A DNA stretch of 40,845 bases from Bacteroidota bacterium (GTDB lineage Bacteria; Bacteroidota; Bacteroidia; Bacteroidales; Lentimicrobiaceae). The position numbers and the translations under genes are program-made. The stretch covers positions 1-40,845 of the forward strand of contig JAEZNO010000010.1 of NCBI GenBank assembly GCA_023441805.1. Reading direction: 5' to 3'. Positions 1 through 8,989 of this stretch are shown piece by piece; the first letter of the stretch is position 1, and each line of letters starts with the position of its first letter. The notes below the pieces were generated by a model, which worked only from the letters and a program-made list of their open reading frames with translations, ran no database searches and was not told the DNA's origin.

Positions 1-124
1 CTGTTACTTAAAGGTTAGATTTGTTTATTAAGGAACCGCCGTATACGTGAACCGTACGTACGGTGGTGTGAGAGGTCGGAAAATAAAATAGGAGGAAAAC
101 TATTTTATTTTCCTCCTACTCGAT
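1..124 (+). mobile_element. 3' end of a group II intron (domains V and VI)
   Basis: Seen: a domain V hairpin at about 35-67. Its lower helix pairs 35-43 with 59-67 and contains one G.U wobble in a CGC-type catalytic triad (37-39). A two-base bulge (57-58) and an upper stem closing a small GAA-containing loop follow. Domain VI follows: 14-bp stem GGAAAATAAAATAG / CTATTTTATTTTCC, a lower stem, and a bulged adenosine at 118 that would be the branch point. The intron would end with AT at 123-124, six bases after that adenosine. Known: the CGC triad is typical of bacterial class C-like introns, and the intron-encoded reverse transcriptase lies between the 5' domains and domain V, so it would sit left of this window. 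The exon boundary is inferred from the branch-point distance. Confidence 0.85.
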
Positions 125-251
125 TGTATAGTTACATCCCGTCCTTTTTCTGTCTCGGAAAAGTTTCAGATATTAAGAATGCCACAACATTGTTTCTCAA
201 ATATTTTCGTTGTTAATAATGTGTTTTGACATCCTCTTCTAGTCCGCGTCG

Positions 252-1418
252 TTATTGAATTAAAAATCTCACTGCTACAGGATTCACACCCGCATCAAAG
301 CTGAATTTCAATTTACCATCAGGTGTAAAACAGTATACTTTACCGACTCCTTCAAAGTTGTTGGCATCACAGACATAAACATCATTTGATAAAGGATCAA
401 CAGCAATACCGTATACTGTGCGAACTACTGTTCCATCAGTGATGAAATTGGTGGTAAGCACTTCTTCGGTCTTAACATTAATCAGCATTATGCTTGATTT
501 TGCTTGAATAAAATCATAATAGTACACATACGCTGTATCACCTTTAATGGTAAAGTTGAAAGCTTCAAATTCATCAAAAGTATGCTTAATGGTCTGCGAT
601 TCACTATCTATGACCTTTAGTCGCATCTTGATGTCACTGTAGTTTCCTCTTGTGATGACATAGATATCACCATAATTATCTGACTGAAGAGTATAAGGAT
701 TAGTCCCTACAAATATTTTCCCAGTTTCAGTCAGAGTTCCCAAATCGATCACTGACAGAGTATTATCGTAGTTTGGGAAATTTAACCCTCCGGAATTAGA
801 GACCCATAATTTATTGTTAGCAACGAGCAATGCATCAGGATTCAAACCTACCTCTATCTCTTTAGTGATTTCGAGACTTATAGTGTCAAGCACAGATACC
901 AGACCTTTGTAAGTAGAGATGAAGATTTTACCATCATGCGATGCCAGTGCTGATGGTTGCATAGGTTTATCCTCATTGTCAAACAATGGTATTTGTTTTA
1001 TGCTTTTGAATGTCACAGCATCTACCACTTCCAGTTGACTTGATATGTTGGTAATGATGTAAGCCTTTTGGCCATATATCAATAAGTCATATCCAATTTC
1101 ACCTAACCCACGGTTATTCTGAGAACTGAAGTAGTCGCTAACGACTGTATTTTCTTTTAAGTCATACATGGTAACAGATGCATTATTAGCTGAAACCAAT
1201 CCCTGGTTTAAAACATACACAGCTGTACTCTTAGGAGGTTCCGGTTTAATATCTTCCTTGTCATCAGGGTCTTTTTTGCATGAGCTGATAATTATCAGGC
1301 TTGCTAATATCATGATTGAGCCTCTTAAGGAATGTCCCTGGAAGTTCAGGTTCCGTCTCATGTCATTATAAAAGCTTAGTAGCATCTGCATAAAAAGTTG
1401 TGGATTTAGGGTTTTCAT
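252..1418 (-). CDS. btuG: BtuG-like cobalamin-binding surface lipoprotein (YncE/DUF5074-type beta-propeller)
   Basis: Predicted surface lipoprotein whose body (about residues 65-388) is a repeated-strand propeller of the YncE/DUF5074 kind, with recurring V-x-D and N-P-x-x-L/V blade elements. A lipobox IISSC places the lipidated cysteine at residue 47, followed by an acidic/lysine linker. The long N-terminus suggests that translation may really start at Met20 (1361) or Met36, which would give an ordinary lipoprotein signal. It lies downstream of, and in line with, a cobalamin riboswitch and a TonB receptor. In Bacteroides the protein with this fold and context is BtuG, which captures vitamin B12 at the surface and hands it to BtuB. 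The cobalamin role is inferred from context. An unusual 238-bp gap with 13-bp repeats separates it from the receptor gene, so it may also have its own promoter. Confidence 0.78.
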   Translation of the reverse strand: MKTLNPQLFMQMLLSFYNDMRRNLNFQGHSLRGSIMILASLIIISSCKKDPDDKEDIKPEPPKSTAVYVLNQGLVSANNASVTMYDLKENTVVSDYFSSQNNRGLGEIGYDLLIYGQKAYIITNISSQLEVVDAVTFKSIKQIPLFDNEDKPMQPSALASHDGKIFISTYKGLVSVLDTISLEITKEIEVGLNPDALLVANNKLWVSNSGGLNFPNYDNTLSVIDLGTLTETGKIFVGTNPYTLQSDNYGDIYVITRGNYSDIKMRLKVIDSESQTIKHTFDEFEAFNFTIKGDTAYVYYYDFIQAKSSIMLINVKTEEVLTTNFITDGTVVRTVYGIAVDPLSNDVYVCDANNFEGVGKVYCFTPDGKLKFSFDAGVNPVAVRFLIQ

Positions 1419-1513
1419 TGGTTTTGATTTTTAGTAATGTTATTTGGTTGCTTAATTACTCCGTAAATATATTTAGCTTAACTTGAATTCCGCATTGACT
1501 ATCGTCTCCTGTA

Positions 1514-1657
1514 TTTTCTTCTTATTTCTTATCCTTACTACTTTTTCTTAATACTCCTCCTTGTTATTGCTTATTAGTACATCTCCTTATAATGTCCCTT
1601 GTTACGTCTTCTTGTTACATTGCCTTATTACGTTTCCTTTTTACTTATCCTTGTTGT
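1514..1657 (-). repeat. Degenerate 13-bp tandem repeat array between btuB and btuG
   Basis: Eleven head-to-tail units, all 13 bp except one of 14, run from 1514 to the stop codon of the receptor gene at 1657. On the minus strand the best-conserved units read GTAAAAAGGAAAC, GTAATAAGGCAAT, GTAACAAGAAGAC and GTAACAAGGGACAT. The core is AAG with purine-rich flanks, so the strand is strongly purine/pyrimidine biased. The period is not a multiple of three and the units lie outside any gene. Function unknown. Confidence 0.8.
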
Positions 1658-3663
1658 CAAATTTGCACAAAAAGGCTTATGTAAATAGCCCTGCCGGTCA
1701 TGGGAAAACCCTTGACTACTTCGTAATTCTCATTTAGAATGTTGGCTAATTCGAGCTTTACATCAAATTTGTTGCTCTCATAAATCCATTTCCTTGAAAG
1801 TATTAAGTCGAGTGTATTCCATGAGGGTAATATCGAATTACTATCATTAGATGGTGTTGTATATCTGAAGCCATTATATAAATAGTTGACTCCCACGGAA
1901 TACAATTTAAAATAAACTGCTCCGAGGATGCCTGCGGTTTCATATGGTATGTACGAAATTTGATTACCATAATTTACATCATCGGTAGTAGTGTTTCGGG
2001 CATCTTGATATGTATATGTCCCACTCAGATCAATTGCCCAAATACCATTGAACTTATGTGTCATTCCGGTATAAAGCTCAAAACCTTTTATAGTCACAGT
2101 CCCAATGTTCCTTGTACTCCAGATAAAGAGATTCCTGGTGGGTACTGTAACGATTTTATCGGATACGTAATTCAAAAAGCCATCAGTACGGAATGAGATA
2201 GATGTAGAGTTTCCCAAAGTTTTATTGAGCAATATTCCTAAATCAAATAGTGTTGCATTCTCAGGTGATAATTGATTATTGCCTGAAATTGTATAGTATA
2301 AGTCATTGAAAGTCGGCATCCTATAGATGCTCTTATACATAAATCTAACTTTAAGGGAATGGTCTGATGTCAATGACCGGATGGCTGAAAATGCAGGAGA
2401 TAATTTAAAGTAATTTTTACCATCAGCTTCATCTGGTTTGTCAATAATGGCTGTCATCAGAAGACCTGCCTGTAATTCGGTATTTTTCAGTTTCCATATT
2501 GCTGAGGCTGCCGTTAGAGAGCTGATTCGTGAAGGTGATTTGATGGAATATGCGTTGGTAGTAAGCTTATTATAAATTACGTCGGTTGAAAAACCTATGG
2601 TGAGGTCCTTGTCAAGTATAAATGATAATGCTTTGGAAAGGTAATATTCGTTCTGAGAATATTCATTTCTTAACCCGCCAGATTGATTGAGGAAATCAGG
2701 GTCCTTATAAACTAATCTGGAATCTGAAAAGCCTGCCGTTATTAATCCTTTAATGGATTTGGAGTATGAATTTGAATATTGAAGTCCCGTATTGACCTCG
2801 TTATTGTACAATCTTTGAGATGAGTGTGGGTTGTAAAATATTACGGCTCCCGGTAATCCTCTTTCCGACTGATACCATGATGCCTTAACCTTTAATGTGC
2901 TGCTATCTTTGAAAGTGACGGTTGACCTTATCGCACCGTCAATTGACTTTATGTCGGAATTAGTCCTTTTTAATTCATCAACTGTGGCTCCGTTTGTGTA
3001 GAGATACGGGTATTTCCCATTTGAAGAGTAGTAGTTGAGTCTGATACCATAAATAATGTGTTCATTTGCCTTACTGTCAAAGGATACAAGTGGATTAACT
3101 GATCCAAATGATCCTCCTTTTAAGTATAATCCCAGATAACTTTCCTCTTCTTTAAAGTCATACTCAATGGTATTAATTGACATTAGACTGGCTGATGCAA
3201 ACATTCGGGCAGGCTTAAGTTCTATTGCAGTCTGTCCTGTTGAGAGTTCGATATTTCCAATACTTTGAATAGGAATTCTGCCAAGGTCAGTTTGGCCGGT
3301 GGAGGCATCAGTTTGGGGTAGACCGTCAATGAATACTGCCGTATGATTCGCCCCCATACTTCTGATCATAACTGTTTTTAAGCCTCCTATTCCGCCATAA
3401 TCTTTGATCACAACACCTGAAAAGTTACGAATAGCATCAGCGACACTACCTGATGGTATTGCATCAAGTGTCTTGGTTGTCATAATCTGGATGGGATTTG
3501 GGGATTTGGTAGTAATATCCGGTCTGAATCCTACGACTTCAATCTCCTTAAGACTAATTGTATCTAACAATACCTGGTTGCCAGTCCCATGCTTAAGTGT
3601 ATCAACCTGTCCAATTGAGGGGACCGTTACATACACCAAAGCCAGCAAGATGATTAGCCTCAT
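1657..3663 (-). CDS. btuB: BtuB-like TonB-dependent vitamin B12 receptor
   Basis: Outer-membrane TonB-dependent receptor of 668 residues. A signal peptide occupies residues 1-19, a TonB-box-like segment LKEIEVVG lies at 38-45, and a plug domain at about 55-150 carries the typical VFIDGLPQTD stretch at 110-119. The rest is a beta-barrel rich in alternating aromatic strands. There is no N-terminal carboxypeptidase-like domain, unlike SusC receptors, so it resembles the compact BtuB type. The cobalamin riboswitch lies 124 bp upstream on the same strand, which is the main reason to name the substrate. Together with the downstream BtuG-like lipoprotein it would form a B12 capture and import complex driven by TonB-ExbBD, which is encoded elsewhere. 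Expression should fall when cobalamin is plentiful. Confidence 0.88.
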   Translation of the reverse strand: MRLIILLALVYVTVPSIGQVDTLKHGTGNQVLLDTISLKEIEVVGFRPDITTKSPNPIQIMTTKTLDAIPSGSVADAIRNFSGVVIKDYGGIGGLKTVMIRSMGANHTAVFIDGLPQTDASTGQTDLGRIPIQSIGNIELSTGQTAIELKPARMFASASLMSINTIEYDFKEEESYLGLYLKGGSFGSVNPLVSFDSKANEHIIYGIRLNYYSSNGKYPYLYTNGATVDELKRTNSDIKSIDGAIRSTVTFKDSSTLKVKASWYQSERGLPGAVIFYNPHSSQRLYNNEVNTGLQYSNSYSKSIKGLITAGFSDSRLVYKDPDFLNQSGGLRNEYSQNEYYLSKALSFILDKDLTIGFSTDVIYNKLTTNAYSIKSPSRISSLTAASAIWKLKNTELQAGLLMTAIIDKPDEADGKNYFKLSPAFSAIRSLTSDHSLKVRFMYKSIYRMPTFNDLYYTISGNNQLSPENATLFDLGILLNKTLGNSTSISFRTDGFLNYVSDKIVTVPTRNLFIWSTRNIGTVTIKGFELYTGMTHKFNGIWAIDLSGTYTYQDARNTTTDDVNYGNQISYIPYETAGILGAVYFKLYSVGVNYLYNGFRYTTPSNDSNSILPSWNTLDLILSRKWIYESNKFDVKLELANILNENYEVVKGFPMTGRAIYISLFVQI

Positions 3664-3786
3664 TATCCAATATTTTAAAATGTTAAGGATTATGAAGTTG
3701 CTGTCAGATTTCTAATCAATGATAGGCCAATGGTAAGAAACCGGCATGCAGTTCATTCTCCGTAAACTACAAAATCCTCTTTTTGA

Positions 3787-3950
3787 TTGGCTGGTCTTCT
3801 GACTTATTCCGGTTTTGGTGCCTTCCCATCAATCCTGGCGGATCTTATTGACAGTGACATTATTCCAAACCACGAATGGAACTTACAGCAGCGGGAACTG
3901 TTGCCGATTTTCACGGCATTCCCAATTAACCTTTACAGGACCAATTCAAC
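3787..3950 (-). promoter_or_regulatory. Cobalamin riboswitch
   Basis: On the minus strand the core reads GGTTAATTGGGAATGCCGTG, then AATCGGCAACAGTTCCCGCT, then GCTGTAAG. Further on are a B12-box-like TGTCACTGT, GGGAAGGC, and AGTCAGAAGACC at the 3' side. These are the conserved elements of the cobalamin aptamer in the expected order. It lies in the leader of the BtuB-like receptor gene, so ligand binding would repress that gene, probably by blocking translation or by premature termination. Confidence 0.95.
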
Positions 3951-3951
3951 G

Positions 3952-3959
3952 CAAAAGTA
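3952..3959 (-). promoter_or_regulatory. Probable promoter -7 box of the riboswitch-btuB transcript
   Basis: The minus strand reads TACTTTTG followed by CG, matching the Bacteroidota primary sigma -7 consensus TAnnTTTG. It lies just upstream of the riboswitch 5' end. No convincing -33 TTG was found at the usual distance. Confidence 0.55.
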
Positions 3960-4048
3960 CAATAATATTCTAATTCTTCTGGTTAAATGAAGTTTATTTA
4001 TTCCATACTCTATAACAAAAATCTATACTGTCATTGCCATCTAAAGCC

Positions 4049-5749
4049 TTAAAATGAGTATGTAACACCACCCATCAGATTGAATTTATATGAAGGATAG
4101 TTGTTCCACAAATAATAACGACTATTGGCAAGGTTATTAAAGTTAATCCAAAATGATAAGCTTTTGGTGTATCTGTACTCAAGCCCTAAACTTGCATCAA
4201 CAAACCCGTCAAGAATTGTTGCAGAAGGAATACCTTCAATGTTAGCAGCAGGAATATACTGTTTACCATTCACTTTCACATTCGCTCTGGCGATGATCTT
4301 ATTTTGTATCTGATACATACCGTCAATACCAAATTTTAGTGCAGGAACATGGTATGCATGCTTAAGAGTATCAAGACTCCATGATTCAACTTCTGAGAAG
4401 AGTTTCACCATTATGTGTTCGGCTGTATGAAACTGTAATTCAGCCCTTCCTTTTACCAATGTACCTTTATCATGCACTAATGTAAAACGGTTAAACGGTA
4501 CCTGAGTATAATCGGTTATAAAGAACCATGCATTATCCACAGCACTTGACTTGACATGTACGGTAAAATCAATGAATTCACCTGCCCGGGCTTTCAGTCC
4601 TGCATAGAAGGTGAATTTCTCCCTCATGTACATCAATGGAAGTCTTGACTGTACAAATGGATTAATATCGCTCAGTTCATCAAAGCCTACCCTTTGAATG
4701 TCACCTGTAATACCTGCATTGACAATCAGAGCATCTTCAATAATCTTAAGTTGTCCTTCTACAAATGGGAATAAATAGGCCTTTGAGACTGTATCGAACT
4801 TAAAGTTTATATTAAGTCCTGCTTTGATTGAGTACTCGTTAAACTCGGTGCTGATAAACGGTTTTAGTGTGAGGAGTGTATTGTTTTGTGTTAAAACACT
4901 GTCCTTATACCTTACATAATTAACATTAGCTGTTAATCCAATTTTCTGGTAATCAGTAAAATCAAGTAATTCAAATCGTTTATCGGCAGAAGCATTTACT
5001 GAGACCCCTGTTTCGCTAGTTTCAAACAGATCAGAAATGTGCTTAAACCTGATACCTGCTGAATGATTTAGTCTACTCTGATCTGTGTAATTTGAATTGA
5101 AACTTACGCCTCCGTTAAAACGGGCAAATCGTTGTTTCAAATCATCATCGCTATAGTTGTAAGGGAAAAGGGAAGTGTCAGAGAATTGATCAGTAAGAAA
5201 ACCATAATGATGTACCACATTACGACGAAAGCCCAGGCTACCGGTAAGTGTATGTTCATCCAAAAACTTCTGTCCAAAAACTTCAACCAGATTCAAACTG
5301 TTGCCTGTTTTCGGGTGACCTTCTATATTACCTGACGAAGAAAAATGCTTCAAGTGTAAACCGAGGGCATGATCTTTTGAACGTAATGATCCTGTATAAA
5401 TATCAAGTAGGGGAGAAGTATAAGTACCAAACCCGGCCTTAACATAGTTTCGGTTAAGTTTCGAAAGAGGTTCTCCTACCAGCTTGACCGGAGCAATACT
5501 TTCAGGTTGTAGTGATACCGACATCTGCTCTGCCCGGTTATCATAAGTCATCTTTGGCATGTCAATGTTCGACTCACTTTCGGGAGGCTCAATATTGATC
5601 TTGTTTGCATCAGGAATGCTTGGCTCAAAGGCTGCAGTGACTGTAACCTGTTCACTAATATTATTTTGTGCCTTTACCTGTTTAATAGTCACAAGCGAAA
5701 AGGCTACGACAATCAATATTACCGGTTTTAAAGAGTTTTGTATGTTCAT
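4049..5749 (-). CDS. Outer-membrane beta-barrel protein, TonB-receptor-like but without an obvious plug
   Basis: A 566-residue exported protein with signal peptide 1-27 (cleavage after VKAQ). A linker rich in proline and acidic residues (about 40-70) is followed from about residue 95 by repeated amphipathic strands, ending in VTYSF, the terminal-Phe signature of outer-membrane barrels. The tail resembles TonB-dependent receptors, but the plug motif set is not visible. The gene begins 12 bp after the large TPR gene, so the two are very probably one operon. A pairing of giant TPR protein and barrel suggests an outer-membrane assembly or transport module. Substrate unknown. Confidence 0.7.
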   Translation of the reverse strand: MNIQNSLKPVILIVVAFSLVTIKQVKAQNNISEQVTVTAAFEPSIPDANKINIEPPESESNIDMPKMTYDNRAEQMSVSLQPESIAPVKLVGEPLSKLNRNYVKAGFGTYTSPLLDIYTGSLRSKDHALGLHLKHFSSSGNIEGHPKTGNSLNLVEVFGQKFLDEHTLTGSLGFRRNVVHHYGFLTDQFSDTSLFPYNYSDDDLKQRFARFNGGVSFNSNYTDQSRLNHSAGIRFKHISDLFETSETGVSVNASADKRFELLDFTDYQKIGLTANVNYVRYKDSVLTQNNTLLTLKPFISTEFNEYSIKAGLNINFKFDTVSKAYLFPFVEGQLKIIEDALIVNAGITGDIQRVGFDELSDINPFVQSRLPLMYMREKFTFYAGLKARAGEFIDFTVHVKSSAVDNAWFFITDYTQVPFNRFTLVHDKGTLVKGRAELQFHTAEHIMVKLFSEVESWSLDTLKHAYHVPALKFGIDGMYQIQNKIIARANVKVNGKQYIPAANIEGIPSATILDGFVDASLGLEYRYTKSLSFWINFNNLANSRYYLWNNYPSYKFNLMGGVTYSF

Positions 5750-5761
5750 GATCCAAAGTTC

Positions 5762-8700
5762 TTATTTGATTATAATGCTCTCATCGGCTTCAGTTTCTCT
5801 TCCACCTTTTGATTTCTGAATTTCAGAGCTTTCAATCTGTTTCAGTTTGTTGATTGCCTCTTGCCTTAAATCCTCGCCTTCATAATTATCAATTATACTT
5901 TGCAGAGTCTGTTTGGCTTGAAACTGATTATTCTGGATGACATAAATATCAGCTAACAGTAAGAATCCCTTAGCCAGCCAATACTGATAAGATGGATAAT
6001 CTGATGATAGCTTAAATACATTGTTTTCGGCAGTAGTTAAATCATTCATGTCAAAAGCTATCCTGGCGAGATAGAATAATGCTTCAGCACCTGCTTCTCC
6101 CTGCGTAAGCTTTTGAGCCTGAGTGAATGCTGCTCTGGCTTCCTCAGTACGACGTAATGTAAGTGATGACCTTCCGATAATAAGATTAGCCTCTGCTGAA
6201 ATGCTTTGTTGTTTTTGATCAAGGTCAAGCACTCGTTGTGAATACATGATTGCCTGTGCAAAATTCCCTACTTCATAATTACATCTCATCTGTCCTATAA
6301 CGGCTTCCGCAATATTTGCTTTTGACTCGGCATTCTCTTCCAGCTTCTGGTACATCTCAAGTGCTTTTTCGTAATCCCTGGTCTGATAAAGTATTGCAGA
6401 TGCCTTAAGAGCCGCATTCTCTGAGAAACTGTTTCGTGGTCGTGACAGTATGTACTCATAACTTTGTAAAGCTCCTCCTGTATTACCTCCTCTGATTTCA
6501 CAATCAGCCTTGTAATAGTGGGCGTTAAGTACAAAACCTCCATTAGGGAACTTATCTATGTATGATTTTAAACCCGGCAGGGCTTTCTCACAGTCGCCAC
6601 TCATATACCTGTTTTCAACAGCCACAAAGGTCAGTGAGTCTTGTTCTGACTTGCTTACATTGGCAAATGGAATATCTTCAGTATATTTAACAAAATCATC
6701 CACCTTGTTCATGTCAACGTAAATATTCTTAATAACCGCTAAGGCCTCACGGGATGCTGATGTTGACGGATAGTCATTAACAACCTTCTTCAGTGTCTCT
6801 AATGCTTGCTGATCGCGATTAGTATTATAATAGATCAGACCTGTATTCAGTAATGCATCTTTAACTAAGCTGCTTTTTGGATAATCAGTAACAAGTCTTT
6901 GAAATGCAGATAGTGCCTCATTGTTTTTTCTCTGAGCCAGGTAAGTTTTACCTAATTCAAATCTTGCATCATCTGAGAACGGTGATTTAGGATAGTCAAC
7001 TATAAGTTTTTGAAGTGAACTGATTTTCTGATCATTCGACGCTAACACGCCTTTTACTATTGAGCTTTGATAGAGAGCATAATCTGCATCAGCCGCACGA
7101 GCGTTACCAACCTGGTCATAGTAGGTTGCAGCATCTTTATATTGCTTAAGCATGAAATAGCTGTCAGCCAGGCGCAATTTGGCATCATTAAGCAAACGCT
7201 GGTCTTTAGGTTTACTGTTCAGAAATGAATTAAAAGACTTCTGTGCCTGAGAGTAGTTCTTCATTTTAAAATAAGAATAGGCCAAATTATAATTTGCCGC
7301 ATCATAAGCAGGATGCCCCTGACCTATTTGCAGAAAGTCGCGATAATAATTACTTGCAACATCAAACTGACCTAATCGGTAATATGCCTCTCCCTGCCAC
7401 AGTAAAGCGCCCTTTGTAATGTTGGCATCTATCTTATTTTCCAGTGATTTCTTAAACAACCCTATAGCATCGTAGTATTTTTCTTCTTTAAAAAGTTCCA
7501 GTGCCCTGAAGTAAGTGATTTTCTGATAGATTGATTTCTGAGTGCTGTTTTTTACTTTAATCAAGTCAAGCGAAGTCAACGCATCCTGATAATTTTTGGT
7601 AACAAGGTATAGGTTGGCCAGATATGTATAAGCTTCATCTTTCCTTGATGAATTAGGATATTGGTTGATGTATTGTTGCAATGCTTTGATTGCTTCATTG
7701 TAAGGATTATCAGAAAGTTCTACTGATAATTTTGCATAGTTAAAAAGTGATTCCTCAGCAATATTATTCATGATTGGAATCTTCCATGCTGAGTTAAAAG
7801 CATTTGCGGCAAATTTCTTTTGGTTTGTTTTTATATAGCTGTCTCCAAGATGATAATATGCATTTTGAGCAAGAGTATCGTTGCCATTAGCCACAGATTG
7901 AAATTCAGGTATAGCTTTGGAGTATTCGCCATTCAAATAATAAGCAAAAGCCAGGAGGTAATGATCTTCACGTGTCATCTTACCTGAATTGACCTTAGCG
8001 TAGTCCTCCATTAATTTGATGGTTTCCTTATAATTCCCTTTCTTATACTGAACATCTGCAACCAATCGGAGCATTTCATTGGTACGTTTATTATTTGATC
8101 CCTTCAGATAAGGTTCAGCCATTTCTAACATTTCATCATATCTGCCCTGAACATAATAGATTTGGATAATGTAATATGGTACTACATTCTTGAAAGTCTC
8201 ATCATTTTTTAACCTTTGAAAATCTCTGAGTGCAGTTTCATATTTACCCTGCGAATACATAATATGAGCATAGTAGTAGTTGGCAGGTCCTGTGTATTTA
8301 GTTTGTTTATCCTTTACCTGCGAGAAAGCCTGCACTGCTCTGTCAAGATCACCACCTTTGAAGTAAGAATATCCACGCTTAAAAATAAACTCAGCCCTCT
8401 CTTCCTGGCTCATGTCGCTTGTCGAAACATTGCTATAAGCTTCAAGTGCTTTCTTATGGCTGTTATTTCTGAAATAAAGATGCCCTAATTGCAACCATAC
8501 GCGATTAGTTCGTGTGCTCTCAGGATGTTTATTCAGAAAATCTTCAAGTAGTTTGGAGGCATCTCCATGTTGCATTGCGGCTGCTGAAGACGAATAGTAA
8601 TAGTCTAAATCATCATCGTATTCTATCAAAAGATCTTTAGCATCGATGAGGTTTGAGTATGCAAACCTCGCAGGAACATAGTGCTCCTTTATGAATAGAT

Positions 8701-8806
8701 CATGCGATGAATTTAAAGGGTCTTGATTCTCAGTTATTTGTGCTAGTAATTTAGTCTGCAGAAATACCGACGTTAAAAGAATGAATGCGGCAATTGTTTT
8801 TTTCAT
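5762..8806 (-). CDS. Large periplasmic tetratricopeptide repeat protein
   Basis: A 1014-residue protein with signal peptide 1-22 (cleavage near LLAQ) and then TPR and TPR_6-like helical repeats almost end to end. Recurrent motifs include YxxGxYxxAxxxF and YPxSxxxxxAxxxLG, as in YbgF/BamD-like repeat proteins. It ends in a short charged tail with a run of Lys/Glu/Asp. It is the first gene of a two-gene operon with the barrel protein 12 bp downstream. TPR arrays of this size usually act as protein-protein scaffolds, here probably in the periplasm and attached to the partner barrel or the peptidoglycan. No enzymatic motif is visible. Confidence 0.85.
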   Translation of the reverse strand: MKKTIAAFILLTSVFLQTKLLAQITENQDPLNSSHDLFIKEHYVPARFAYSNLIDAKDLLIEYDDDLDYYYSSSAAAMQHGDASKLLEDFLNKHPESTRTNRVWLQLGHLYFRNNSHKKALEAYSNVSTSDMSQEERAEFIFKRGYSYFKGGDLDRAVQAFSQVKDKQTKYTGPANYYYAHIMYSQGKYETALRDFQRLKNDETFKNVVPYYIIQIYYVQGRYDEMLEMAEPYLKGSNNKRTNEMLRLVADVQYKKGNYKETIKLMEDYAKVNSGKMTREDHYLLAFAYYLNGEYSKAIPEFQSVANGNDTLAQNAYYHLGDSYIKTNQKKFAANAFNSAWKIPIMNNIAEESLFNYAKLSVELSDNPYNEAIKALQQYINQYPNSSRKDEAYTYLANLYLVTKNYQDALTSLDLIKVKNSTQKSIYQKITYFRALELFKEEKYYDAIGLFKKSLENKIDANITKGALLWQGEAYYRLGQFDVASNYYRDFLQIGQGHPAYDAANYNLAYSYFKMKNYSQAQKSFNSFLNSKPKDQRLLNDAKLRLADSYFMLKQYKDAATYYDQVGNARAADADYALYQSSIVKGVLASNDQKISSLQKLIVDYPKSPFSDDARFELGKTYLAQRKNNEALSAFQRLVTDYPKSSLVKDALLNTGLIYYNTNRDQQALETLKKVVNDYPSTSASREALAVIKNIYVDMNKVDDFVKYTEDIPFANVSKSEQDSLTFVAVENRYMSGDCEKALPGLKSYIDKFPNGGFVLNAHYYKADCEIRGGNTGGALQSYEYILSRPRNSFSENAALKASAILYQTRDYEKALEMYQKLEENAESKANIAEAVIGQMRCNYEVGNFAQAIMYSQRVLDLDQKQQSISAEANLIIGRSSLTLRRTEEARAAFTQAQKLTQGEAGAEALFYLARIAFDMNDLTTAENNVFKLSSDYPSYQYWLAKGFLLLADIYVIQNNQFQAKQTLQSIIDNYEGEDLRQEAINKLKQIESSEIQKSKGGRETEADESIIIK

Positions 8807-8904
8807 GCTCAGCGTGATTTACCAGTGCTAAATTAAGTTTATGCGCAGTTAAATATACCGGTATTCGGCATAAATTATCAACAGCGTGAAAGTGAAAATC
8901 TTCG

Positions 8905-8912
8905 CAAAAGTA
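8905..8912 (-). promoter_or_regulatory. Candidate -7 box for the TPR/barrel operon
   Basis: The minus strand reads TACTTTTG followed by CG, matching TAnnTTTG, about 98 bp upstream of the TPR gene start. No clear -33 element was seen, so this call rests on one box. Confidence 0.4.
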
Positions 8913-8989
8913 ACGGTAGATGAAGCGCCTTATTATGAAGATTTCAGTACTTAGTTATTTTTATTCTGATCGTTCTGATTCAGAAGATA

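Noticed and set aside
1514..1657. CRISPR array
   Set aside because: Units are 13 bp, degenerate and contiguous with no unique spacers, and there are no cas genes in the window.
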